A stretch of DNA of 64,000 nt. It comes from Capitella teleta. Lineage: Eukaryota > Annelida > Polychaeta > Capitellidae. Under the pieces are notes generated by a model that made no database searches, was not told the origin of the DNA, and worked only from the letters and a program-made list of their open reading frames with translations. Where the stretch lies: positions 98,728-162,727 of the forward strand of contig KB299759.1 in the NCBI GenBank assembly GCA_000328365.1, written 5' to 3'. The translations under genes were made by a program, and so were the position numbers. Position 1 is the stretch's first letter. Every line of letters begins with the position of its first letter. Shown here piece by piece: positions 11,338 to 22,507 of this stretch.

Positions 11338-11799
11338 CAAGTCCCTCCACGAATCCATTCTCAACTTGAGAAATTATAGGGCAAATTGAAATCGCATATT
11401 CAATCGAAGAAAAAAAAAAGAAAGAAAAGAAAAAAAAATCATCGTTATCCCCGGGCCTATATATCATTGTTATATATATATATAATGTACATATTTGTAA
11501 TAAGCCAATTCTAAATGTCATTATACAGTAACAGCCGAATTTATAACAATTAAAGTAGAAACCGAAAGGGAGAGAGGAAATAATGATATCAAAAATACTA
11601 CTGTGATTTTAATAGTGATACAGAACCCGAGAAAATAAATCTGTATAATCTCACCTGCTGAATAATATCAATGTCATATCATTCAGGCTCAATTAAAGTT
11701 ATAAAACAAAGAATTTCATTTCCAGTTTGCCAACGGTATAACAAACTATGATCATAGCACGAAGCGTAGCAATGCGTAATCGCTATATGCCAAACCGTT

Positions 11800-14700
11800 T
11801 TACACAGCACTGTCTAAGGAGTCATTACTGGCATTGAATGGTTTCATTTCGATCGCATCCGTATGGCGATTGCTTCCGTGTGATGAGCTCGATGTGTATC
11901 GATGTCGAACTGTTCCATTGTCGCTCACACTCGGAGGCTGCACGAGGCTTGGAAGGCGTGGACGAGGCAGTCCTGCCTGAGCGAGGTTCAACTGACTACC
12001 GGAAGTGTCACTGCCCATGTGAGATGACGTCATGTTGGACCGCCTCCAATGAGATCGATATCTCGACAATCTCGCGTGTCGCTCGGATAACTGAGCTGCG
12101 ATATCATGCTCTTGGTCGTGGACAATATCCGGGTCATGTCGCTTGTGGAAGATCTGAAATTAACAAGGACCTCTGTTCATCTAGAAACATTTTTATATCA
12201 ATTATGTTGACTTTTATAAACGCAGTGAGACCAATTTAAAAATTGCCCCTCAGCTAATAATATAATTCAGGAGAGAATAAAATGAGATATATCTAGGAAT
12301 AAGCCAATGGCAAGGTCTTAACATATGTGGGTCAAAAGGCGTATCGATCTCATACATTGTCCATCTTTCGAGATCTTCGTTTATGATCATAATTTTGATA
12401 TAATGTAATCAGCAGAGCCAGTACTCACGTTATGTCCGGTTGATGACGATTTCAGAAGATTTCTGAAATCAGCCGCCGTATTGACATCCGCTGAAACATC
12501 TGCGAGATGAAATATTGTTCACTGTGATGTACATTATAAGCAGATCAAAATGAAGCTCACGATTTCGTGTTAATGTATCCAGAATGCTCCGCTGTCTAGT
12601 CATTGTACCTCCATCCATCGAAGTAGGCTTCTTTCTACGCAAAACTAAAATACCAAAACGGTGGCGTGGTTACCTTGGTAACATATAATGAACTCACTCG
12701 ATTGGTCGACACCCGAGAACTCTGGCAACAAACTGAAGCGGTCGGCAGCCGCTCCAGGCTGAGTGGCGTCTTGCTCCGGTCGAACCTGGACTCCCTGCCT
12801 TACAGCTTCCTCATACTCCCTGTCGACGAAATGAACATCACCAACAATCTATGCTTTTGTATGTATGCCGTACTCGAGGGTGACTGTGTGATACACTTGT
12901 AGGATCTGCTGCTCTCTCGTCATTGGATCATTCTGGAACCACCTCCTGAAATGTTTCTCATTCATCTTTTGCAGCCAACTCTACAGATATAAATTAACGC
13001 ATGTCAATGTCATGTTCATTTTGTCTCTGTAGAGCTCACGAAGAAATAGTTCTGCCCAGTCTGGTCGACGATAACTTCAATCCCTGACATAATATGGTCA
13101 TTCACCTAATGAATAACATGTACACATTTGATTTACCGGATATTAATCAATATTAATCTACCTGAATTTGCAATTCTCCAATCAGCGTATCAGGAATCTC
13201 TTCCTTCAGTGCAATATTACATAAGTTAACCAAAGGTTTGATGGTGATACCCTGGAAAGTATTAAAATTATTTGGGTTATAAAGCAACATTTAAAACACA
13301 TAGTTGCTTCGTTTTACCTGCACAAAGACCGTAAACATAATGATGACAAACGTTGCGGTCATGAAAAGAGGTTTCAGTTCGAATTTGTCCGTGATAGTTT
13401 CACACAAAGCGAAACAAACAGCTCCTCTTAGGCCTCCGTACCACTGCAGGTAGATATTTAACACACCTGATACCTCTATTACACACTCACCATGATGAAC
13501 TGTTCCGTATACTTTATAGGATGCGTTCTCTCAATTCGATTGACTAAAAAGGTCAGACTGAACACAGCTGAATAAGAAAAAGGATCATATTTGATTATAT
13601 ACAGCATGTAGACATACTGATTGCCCTGTATACCAGGCAGAGAAGTAGGCTCCACATGATGAAACCAGTGTGCCAGACGTGATTGGCCCGAATCAGCTCT
13701 AAACCAAGAAACAAGAAGATGACAGCATCTTGGATAGATCTGCAGAAGGATAAACAGGATACATTTGTGCACCAAGAAATTGGCGATGCACTCACGCTAG
13801 CATCTTGATAAAGTACTCGACTGTGATGAGAGATTTGGTTGAAATGTTGTGGAATGAATACTGCGCTTGTACCAATCCACACCCGATCATGCTACGGTCA
13901 TCGTGCAATTAACCGATGATAACGAAATCTGATTCTTTTTACACACCTAATAATTCCCGACCAATGAAATAACTCGGCTACGATAAAGGACAGGTAGGCT
14001 AAAATCAATATTGTCAAAGGCTCCACCACTGTAAAAAGGAGAAGAAAGGAGGTATTGATAGATTTCTTCAGGTTACCTCTCACCTCTGACGTGTTTTGTT
14101 GTGCGAGTAATGAGGGCAGTGAGGATACCAAAGACGATCCCGATGCTCAGACCACCCAAGCTGATTGTAAAGAACGAACCAACGCCAAGAGCTATCTGTT
14201 GTGAGTTTTACCAGTAAAAAAGTGTATCACAAAAGACAATTGTGACCTGGGATAACGGTATGGGGTCCATGTCCAGGAAAGCTTTCATCATGTTGCTCAA
14301 AACCACAGTCACAGCATCTTTTGCATAGATTATCCTATTGTTTTATTTAAATTATACATGAAATAGCATACCATTCAGTAGCGATTCCCCGAAGACCAGG
14401 AAATACAGAACGTCATTGACCCCTACTTCCTGGAAGATTGCCAAAACCTGAAATTTCACTTTTAAATCTAGAAGTTGAAGAGAAAACCAAAGAAACTCAC
14501 GGCCACAGGATCTACTGCTACGATGAATGAAGCAAAAAGGAAGCACTGCACTACAGTGATGTTGATCACTCCCATAGCACCCGATAGAGCCAAACCATAC
14601 AGAGTAGCACCTGAAATAGGAATATTGCATGCCAGTTTACATCTGTTAGCTCAGCACTCACCGACCAACAGGAAGCTCAGTATGCTTCCCTAACAGATTT

Positions 14701-15283
14701 ATGAATTAAAATGGTTTAATAATATTTATCACACTTACGATGAAGGCATAAAGCAGGATAGTCCCTAGGTTCTGTAGGAAAACTCTGTCATTCAAACTGT
14801 AGGCTGATTCTAAAACAATCCTGGAATTGCATCAATTTTGTATGTGTTTGTGCAAGTTATTTAAATGCATACGGTTACTAAAGGAGAACTCCCATAACAG
14901 TGCCAATGGATATCAAAACACTAACAAAGAAATACATCGGCAAAAATTGAAAATCCTAAAAACCCCAAAATGATTAACTGACCATGATTCAGGCACAATT
15001 GATGACATGAATGATGCATAATGGAAGACTGAAATTGAATGGTCAGTCATGGTCAAATAACACTGACTAAGTACTGACTTAACTTGACCATTCCAGCAAA
15101 GAAGACGAAGACGGAGACGATAAGAGGAACTCTTACGTAATCATAATTCCACGATACTAAGTGCACCCCGTGTGATGTCCGGTTGGTTTCCGTAGGCTGC
15201 TCAGTGGTCACGTTATCATAGCCCCTGACCATTGACAGCGCAAGGCACAAAACACAAGTGACCAATAGTATCCGAGACATCAT
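11800..15283 (-). CDS. SLC9A: Na+/H+ exchanger, SLC9A plasma-membrane type
   Basis: Exchanges extracellular Na+ for intracellular H+ across the membrane. I read 21 exons on the minus strand: 15283-15079, 15028-14983, 14920-14879, 14820-14739, 14689-14662, 14610-14501, 14447-14372, 14317-14247, 14195-14084, 14028-13947, 13891-13796, 13739-13618, 13567-13491, 13443-13318, 13251-13162, 13105-13040, 12980-12897, 12848-12698, 12644-12561, 12499-12429, 12153-11800. They total 2175 nt in one consistent frame, about 724 residues. Visible are a signal peptide (MMSRILLVTCVLCLALSMVR), IVPESCVLISIG, NLGTILLYAFI, IVAVDPVAVLAIF, the ion-path motif VFGESLLNDAVTVVL, GLRGAVCFAL, FTVFVQGITIKPLV, and a long hydrophilic tail. 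Introns are 47-66 nt except the last (275 nt). Odd point: the usual FFxxLLPP segment is absent and the exon 3/4 join reads TAG. Confidence 0.94.
12669..12682. promoter_or_regulatory. X-box (RFX-type) palindrome in an exchanger intron
   Basis: GTTACCTTGGTAAC is a perfect inverted repeat fitting the RFX consensus (GTNRCC, spacer, RGYAAC). It lies in the 53-nt intron between exons 18 and 19 of the exchanger, so function is uncertain. Confidence 0.45.
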
Positions 15284-16945
15284 TCTTTGAAGAATGTTTG
15301 ATTGATATGGATCGGATTATCTGTATCTAGCTAACCAATGTCTGCCATGCCATGCAGACAATATCAGACAACTTCAAAAGTGTGGTACGATTATATATTG
15401 AATCCTTATCACAAGTTCGATAAAGAGGTCATAGTGATAAGAAAGGCAGGTATATATGTTTTCTCATGCAAGATATTGCATAACTATTAGCCTCATTGCT
15501 GTAATTGGATGTTTGCATGCAGTTCATTAGTATTTGAGCATCCTGTCTCTTTTGAGATTTACTCATCGATATATTCGTAGGACTTACAATTTTAGTTATT
15601 CTATACTGTGCACATCATTGAATGGTGTATTTCGCTAACTGGGATTCCCCAGGTGTATGTGTGTTTGTCATGAAGGGTCCAATTTATCGCAATCACACAC
15701 ACTTAACCTGTTATCATTTCTATAAATCTAGCTTCATGTCAGGTCTACCCTGCAAAGAAGAGAATGGCCAAACAAACACCTCTTTGGTTGAGCCAACACC
15801 ACTTTTAGGGTACGCATCACATCGATTATTTATATTTGTTTGTGTCCACTTACGCCTATAAGCATGCACGCGATTTCCGTGAATCGGTTTTGATTCTCAT
15901 ATAACTAGATGGGCGATCAAAAAGGTGTCAAAACATGCATTGTAACATCTAAAATTGTAAGCTCTGAATTAGGGGTATCATTCGAGTCAATTTCATTAGC
16001 TATCAATGTCATTTTGCGAGCACTCAAAATAAACCGGATTCATGGAACGGATGCGCTGATAACTCATATGGCAAATGAAATGGAATTTAGCATAGAGACC
16101 ATATTGTTAACGTTAACGTGTTTACGTGTCTCCCACATTTGCCTAACGTTCTGTGTTTGTTGGCATATTGTTCTGAAGTAGCGTAGCGTACAGCTGTCAT
16201 TTCTTCTATTGCGTGTTTGTTACCCATAGACGAATGAGCAATTATTTATGATAGTAGCAACGGGCAAACACATCTGTGTACTTATATTCTACCGACCAAA
16301 GTCAAAGCTAATGAATAGACATGCGCAAATTTATCTGAAGTACACGTAATGCGTGTCATTTACATGCAAAACTAGAGCAGGGTTATCGATGAGTGTATTA
16401 AGAGACGGCCTGGTATCGGGTGAAGGGCTGCAGAGCACCATTCAACCTACTCTCAATGGAGACACATTTGTAACATACCTGCATGCAACCAACAGGTGGG
16501 GTGTTAAGTGAGACAATGACGGATGAGCTTCACGTCCGGAGGTAAATATCTTATCTTGCTTAAACACGGATACAGAAATACGACCAAATACTGTTAGTCA
16601 AATTTAACCATCAGTGCTATATATACAGCGCAATGACAAAACACCGAATTCAAATAATGTGGTTTAACTGGCATTGAAATTTAAAATGTTGAATTGATCA
16701 ATCAGAGGACAGATATTAAGAATATTTCCCAATTTATGTTAGTGAGATGAATACTAGTATACCCGGAATCCTGAACTGATTTCTTGAATTATGCAAAGAC
16801 AATATAGCTCCGCTTGATAATGCGAACATAATGGAGAAAACACGTCTTGTAGGTACAGAGGCAATGAAACATACTTTATTATGCAAATGTTAATCTGGTG
16901 CAACCATGTGGATATTGATGCAATAGCGTACGGATCAAAAAACGG
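15284..16945. other. Gene-free stretch upstream of the exchanger
   Basis: Likely holds the exchanger promoter near 15300-15450. No TATA box was identified with confidence, and no coding region was found on either strand. Confidence 0.45.
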
Positions 16946-17010
16946 CTGAGGAGAGAGGGGGGAGAGAAGAAAAAAGGGAGGGAAGGGGCGGGGAGTTTGG
17001 GGGGGGGGAT
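16946..17010 (+). repeat. Polypurine tract with G runs
   Basis: About 65 bases, almost all A and G, including G runs of up to ten near 17000-17009. It could form a triplex or G-quadruplex. Confidence 0.7.
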
Positions 17011-17194
17011 CTCTCTAGTTCTGGTTATAATTCAGCTTCAGTCAATTCAGGGCACTCCTTTTCAATTGTTGTCAATGCAGCCAGGAGGACCAGAATAATG
17101 TACAGTATCAACCTTATCGATTCCTAGTTGGATCCTGTGCGGAACATATGCCAACATCATCACGGATTCTGTTGAATCAATTGATTATAACTTC

Positions 17195-17208
17195 GTTGCC
17201 ATAGCAAT
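17195..17208. promoter_or_regulatory. X-box-like site
   Basis: GTTGCCATAGCAAT matches the RFX X-box except for the last base. It lies about 105 bp beyond the stop codon of the first MAPR gene. Confidence 0.4.
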
Positions 17209-17297
17209 GGAAGCAAATGAGTCTAATTTGCCCCACGAGAATCGACCGTTTTGTTCGCCCAACGTCCAATCACATCTGGGTCAAAGGGGTGAGAGTC

Positions 17298-17311
17298 GTT
17301 GCCACGGAAAC
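17298..17311. promoter_or_regulatory. X-box-like site
   Basis: GTTGCCACGGAAAC is the second X-box match within 120 bp. It lies just after the stop codon (17316-17314) of the adjacent MAPR gene. Confidence 0.35.
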
Positions 17312-17313
17312 CG

Positions 17314-17953
17314 TTATTGCAAATCTTCTGTAAGCTGATTTCTTCGTTTAAGCACTCCGACTTTGGGGTATTTTTCTGCAATACGGACACCTCAGGTTTT
17401 AAATCATATTATTCTTAGGTATTTTAAATACCTGCGTAGAATGTTGACCAATGCTCCAGAGATTCCCTCTCACAGTCTGTTAGCGCTGATGCATCAATTG
17501 GCTCATCGCTGGCAATCACTTCAAACAAACAAAGACCTCTGGTAGCATCTCTACCAGCCAGTGCTGCATATGGCCCGCCTAAAAAAAATCAAAATTTAAT
17601 TTAAAAATAAATAAAATGTAAGAACCTAAAAACAAACAGTATTTCTATGCATGACTTGTGGTTTTTTCTGATGAACTCACATAAATGTTTTACTTTTTAA
17701 TGGATGTGCAGCGTGTATGAGTATTATTATTTTTTATTTTTTTTTATGGAAGATCGCTTTATAAAAATTCTTATTGTTGCAATAATTGAAAATTAAGAAA
17801 TAATAGTACATTAGGCCTACCTTTGCCGTAGAATTGCTTCCCAGCAGTGACGTCATAAACGACATCACTCACTGCCAATAGTATCCGGTCTCGTTTAATC
17901 CCATCATACTCTCGTAGCGATTCGATTGTATATTCCTGGCTGGATTCTTCCAT
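17314..17953 (-). CDS. MAPR-family protein A (cytochrome b5-like heme/steroid-binding)
   Basis: Single-domain member of the PGRMC/Dap1 (MAPR) family, which binds heme and supports cytochrome P450 and sterol enzymes. Three minus-strand exons: 17953-17821, 17578-17432, 17375-17314, all joined in phase 1, giving 113 residues. An in-frame ATG at 18001 would add 16 basic residues. Motifs: YTIESLREYDG, ILLAVSDVVYDVTAG, FYGKGGPY, AGRDATRGL, and the closing EKYPKVGVL. The tyrosines of FYG, GPY and EKY match the heme-side residues known in PGRMC1. Unlike PGRMC1 there is no N-terminal membrane segment, and the size resembles plant single-domain MAPR proteins of about 100 residues. Introns are 242 and 56 nt. 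Related genes follow upstream on the same strand. Confidence 0.9.
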
Positions 17954-18448
17954 CGCTGAGAATCCTTCTACGTGTACTGCGCGTCTGCGCTTACTTCTCA
18001 CACTGCTCAGACTCGCTCACTTTTATGCTCTGCACGAAGCACTATTTTACAACCTTCTAAATCCAGACGCATAAAGAAATGATGGGCATCGCTTTAGTGT
18101 CCAACTGATCCGGAGGATAGAGATGGCTCAGCAGCTGATAACGTTTGCATATGGCGAGGGTCTTAGTTGTATTATAGCCTGGCCTGTTCTATATATGATA
18201 TATTCTGTGTATGCTTCGATATTTCTTGAGTGGCACAGTCTATTAATACATCCGTGCCTTGCTCATGACGACAATTCAAATGAAGGTTATGTAATTGCTG
18301 ACCTCGCTTAGCCTGATCTCAAAGAGAAATCTATTATTCGATGTCAGACTAAGTACTATACATACATACTAGCCCTATAATATGGCTGATCCCCGTGGAT
18401 CAGCCCAACCCCTGAATTCCTCACATCACCAGCGTCCCACTTTTACTA

Positions 18449-18529
18449 AAGCGCCGTTCACATATGTGCGTGCGTGCGGGAAACGCACGCACGCACGTGT
18501 CGGACGCACACATTATGTGAACGGCGCTT
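18449..18529. mobile_element. 81-bp foldback element (MITE-like)
   Basis: Perfect terminal inverted repeats of about 16 bases (AAGCGCCGTTCACATA and its complement) enclose a second, internal inverted pair of GTGCGTGCGTGCG type. The whole could fold into one hairpin. No clear target-site duplication. It lies about 500 bp upstream of MAPR gene A. Confidence 0.75.
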
Positions 18530-20182
18530 AAGACAAATGCTGGAGCCGCGAACGTCGCGCAATGTAAACATCGGCCAGCAGCGCGTCGCTCGGATTGAAA
18601 TTTCGCGTCTTTCTTGGAAATCAGCCCGGCGTCGTACAAAAAGCTGAATACTGAATATTTTTAGAAGAGTCAACAACTATTGACGTGAGATATGATTAGA
18701 ATGAATTTTTGTGTGATGTATTTATGTTGAAATTAGAGGGCTGTAATATCATTGTAGGCGAAAGGCGATATTTCATAAGGATAGGCTAGCTTTGTATGGC
18801 AGACCATATGCGCATATTGATAGGCCTACATCATTGTCTATAACGAGCAGACGACGCCACAGCACCAGTCGAAGCGGCCAACTGAGTGTTACACAATGAG
18901 GCCTACATACATACAAACATGGAAATATTGGTTGGCAATAGTATTATGGTTGTGGACACAATCTCTTCAGTCTGCACTTCTCATTCCTCTCCGAAAAGAA
19001 AACAGCGATTAGTTCTCCAATCGAGATTTCATTCATAGAAAGCATAACGTCTCTGCTCATGCGAGAAATCACTACTACCTCTATGCGAGAATGCCATAAT
19101 GTACAGCTTTGCCATCCGATTTCGCTCCTTGATTGGCGTTATGATTCGACCAGGGTTGGTAGTATCCAACACCCTTAGTTACGCATGGTCATTTTGGTAT
19201 TTCCTTAAGGCCAGTGGAACAAGGCAGAGTCATACATTTTATTCATGTAATATGTGCACCACATAGTTCTACGTCCGCATGAGAGCACCATCAAAGTTAT
19301 TGAATGAAAGCAATAATAATATTGTGGCTTTCATTCATTACTTTAACTGAACAAATTTTGGGGGTTCATGTATTGATGATTATTTGATATAAGTCATGAA
19401 TGATGAAGATGAACTTAGTGCACTCACTGTGTTGTATACTAGTATATTTTATCTTTTCACCTGCATGCATGTTGTTTTAAAATGGCTTAGGAACACATTA
19501 CGTAGTTTAATTAAAGCTCGAGCAACATAAAATGTTTTCATTCTTATTAATTACTGCTATTATATTATGGTAATGATATTCTATTTTCAAAGATATAACT
19601 TGCAATTTATACTATTTAATGGCACATGCATAGTACAATCACCATTATTGTTGCAATATTGAACACTATACATGTATTTTGTCATTCACACAGGATTTGA
19701 AATAGCATTCATTGTAGGTTACCAATGCTATCCAAAGCCACCAACAAAGACTATCAGACTTTATGTAAACACTTGGATCACAATTCACACTGCGTGTACT
19801 GTGTGTTTATAACTTAACGTGAATGAATTTAATTCTCAGACAATAAAATCGACGTATGACAACAGCACAATGGTAAGCATCAACCCACACCAATCCTACA
19901 AATCAAGTCTGTTGATCAGGACACGAATGAAAGGCTTCGGCTATGATTGATTTGACATCATACTGAAGGGTGTGTCTGCTCAGCACATCTCACTTCAGTG
20001 ATGGTATTGCAAATGGAAGAAGCAGCAACAAGAACAATCAAATGTAACCGCATTACATGCACACTGACAGACCCACATGAGTCCTCCATTGCAATAATGT
20101 ATTGTTTTGTGGAATTTATCACGTGTGTTTTTCTTGGTCAGAGGGATGGTCAGGTGCTATCCTGATCCGCACAGAAACAATC

Positions 20183-20697
20183 TCACAAAATATGGCACAG
20201 ACTGCTTCTCCGTTTGACAGGTTCCTGGGGAAGAGGCTTCGGTATTTCGAGATCTGCCACAAATGTGTATTTCTCTGAAATCAAATGATATACGTTCCAT
20301 ATTGCATAAACATCCAATACGACTGTGAAATAAAAGAAACAGAGCTCTATATAATTTTGTCCCGGATATTATGGTTTATAAAACATATTCATGATAAGAA
20401 AACAACAAAGGAGCAAAAAAAAAATAAAAAATGCAGACCTGAAATTAAACTACTAAGATTAAAATAACTAACATTATCAGGGAACCACCACCAACACCAA
20501 CAATGTCAACACGGTAAAACATCAGGTGTCATCCTAAAATAGAAAATTACCTTGAAATAGTTCCTGCCATTTTTGCGCATGTTCCCGATGACGTTCTGAG
20601 AGTGTTGTGACGTCACATGGTGCCTCTTGTGGGGTCAACTTAAAGGCCGCTAATCCTAAGGTTGCGTCATTTCCGGCGAAGACTTGGTATGGTCCGC
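20183..20697 (-). CDS. MAPR-family protein C, exons 2 and 3 only
   Basis: Two exons match the MAPR domain. Exon 2 (20697-20551) is 147 nt, phase 1 at both ends, exactly as in the other two genes. It encodes GGPYQVFAGNDATLGLAAF and ends AQKWQELFQ. Exon 3 (20274-20183) encodes EKYTFVADLEIPKPLPQEP and a basic tail ending SSLCHIL, then a stop. The intron is 276 nt. No exon 1 (YTxEEL to FYGxG) was found between 20697 and the next gene at 22508. That interval holds a 700 bp transposon-like repeat. The normally constant AGRDxSRG reads AGNDATLG here. It may be a decaying copy, may have a diverged first exon, or may be an alternative exon of gene B. Confidence 0.72.
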
Positions 20698-21088
20698 CTG
20701 ATGGGAATCAGTGTTGATATCATTCTTCAATAATCAAATTCTTGTTTCGTTAGCGTTCGCACAAAACAGGATAGATTTATGTATTATTTTTTTTATTTTT
20801 TTTATTTGAAGCAATTTACTTCAATACATTTTACCCACATTTCTCCTGTTTTGTAAGCTGCAAGGTATTTTAAGACATTTGAAATTATAATATTTCATAA
20901 GTTTGATGAATTTACTCAATTAATACGCCGTTTTGTGCTTCAGAACTGACGCTAATATATTCTTCAGAAACCCTTATCATCTGTCAATGTTTCACAGCTT
21001 GTTGAACTTATTATTTTCTATGCTTTCTAGACCTGCATTTGATGGCTATTTATAGAATTTTAGTTCCGATCGATATTTGCTCATTTAA

Positions 21089-21785
21089 AGGGATGGGGAA
21101 CTGAATTTTAAGTGATGTTCTATTGACTCATAGCACCAATTGAAAGCATTCCTTGCCAAAAACGCCATGCCTGGATGCAAGCGTAAGGAAATAATGCATT
21201 TCGAATATCGGGGTTAGCATTAGGCCTATGGGAGAATGGCTTCCATTACAAAGTATAGGAGGCAAACGTCAGCTGAAGGCTTGCCGTGATTGGTCCCGTT
21301 CCCCTCGTGAAGCTATCGATTTCAGCCAATCAGAGCAGATCATCTTCGCCATAAAAGGACATCTTTGTTGTTTACGAAACGAAAGCGCATGCGTGGTGCA
21401 CTCTGGCTGACCTTTTTACTGTTTCAGGATGAGAAACAAGGTAGGTGTCCTAGAAAATCGCTTGTTAAAATGAGAAAAATAGCGAAAAATATTTTTGTTC
21501 GCGCCTGACTGGTGGAAAAATGATTATTCTATCTATTTCCGAAAAGAAAATAAAAAAATATCCAGGGGTTTAGTCGCAGGACACGCTGATATGACGAGGC
21601 CCATTGTAAAAGATGGGCAACTCTGTGTTTCATCACAGCTCCTGACGTCACGCCTAATTAACAATAAATTATATCTCCCGCGAAATCGTTAGGGATGATA
21701 TTCCTTGTGTGGGCCAGGCATAGGAATCATTTTTGGTGCATCAAATAACGACTCAAAGTCCATTTTTAACCAGTTCTCCCTCCCT
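21089..21785. mobile_element. 700-bp non-autonomous DNA transposon-like repeat, copy 1
   Basis: Highly similar to 27387-28089. The ends form imperfect inverted repeats: AGGGATGGGGAACTG at the left, and AGGGAGGGAGAACTG as the complement of the right end. TTAA flanks both sides (21085-21088 and 21786-21789), suggesting a TTAA target duplication as in piggyBac-type elements. There is no transposase; short frames inside are not conserved as protein. It lies between MAPR genes C and B. Confidence 0.75.
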
Positions 21786-22507
21786 TTAATTAATCCTCCA
21801 TCAAATGTTTGTGCGCATTGAACAGTGAGATATACAACTGCAGACCACGGGTCAGATAGCCCAGTGATTATCAATACAATGCAGTCCCACAAAAACATAT
21901 AGCATTTAAATCCTGATGACCGATGTAATGCCAAATTCTCACAATATCATACTCGTAGAATCGCATCATTCAATATTCCAGCCATTCGGTTTGGTTCATA
22001 TTTTTGCCAAGCAAAATTACGACTCAAGGATTTGATCTGAGGTTTATGACGTCATAACAACGTCATAAAAAACGTTTTCTATTTCACTAAACAATCCCTC
22101 CGAAGTCGCGGATGGATAAAAAAATACCATATCGAGTTCTTAGACCTAATAATTTGTATTTTCAAAAACTCCCAAAGAATATAATTAAAAGGAAGTGAGA
22201 ACACTTGGAATCGGAATGATTTATTGCGGAATTAAATTAAATTAATAAAGCACTACAATGTAGAAAAAAAAAACTTATCACGCTAGACACATCTACAAGA
22301 GAACGCACACAAAAAAAATATCAAATAATCACTTCTTGAAAATTGTCCATACATCATTTCAAATATTCAAAAATAGAAGAAAAAAAAAAAAAACATAATC
22401 ATACAAAACACATCTACAAAAGAGATCATAAAAAATAAGACTATCAAATAATAGCTTCTTGAAAATTGTTCATACAACATTTCAAATAATATTGTCTATT
22501 GGTGACG

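Noticed and set aside
11838-12239. Plus-strand open frame of 133 codons
   Set aside because: It runs antisense to the last exon of the exchanger and has no motif of its own.
19150-19210. Alternative third exon for MAPR copy C
   Set aside because: It gives a reading without the EKY motif; the exon at 20274-20183 fits the family and phase.
21228-21692. Open frames in the 700 bp repeat, also seen at 27533-28052
   Set aside because: They belong to a dispersed repeat and differ by shifts between copies, so they are not protein-coding.
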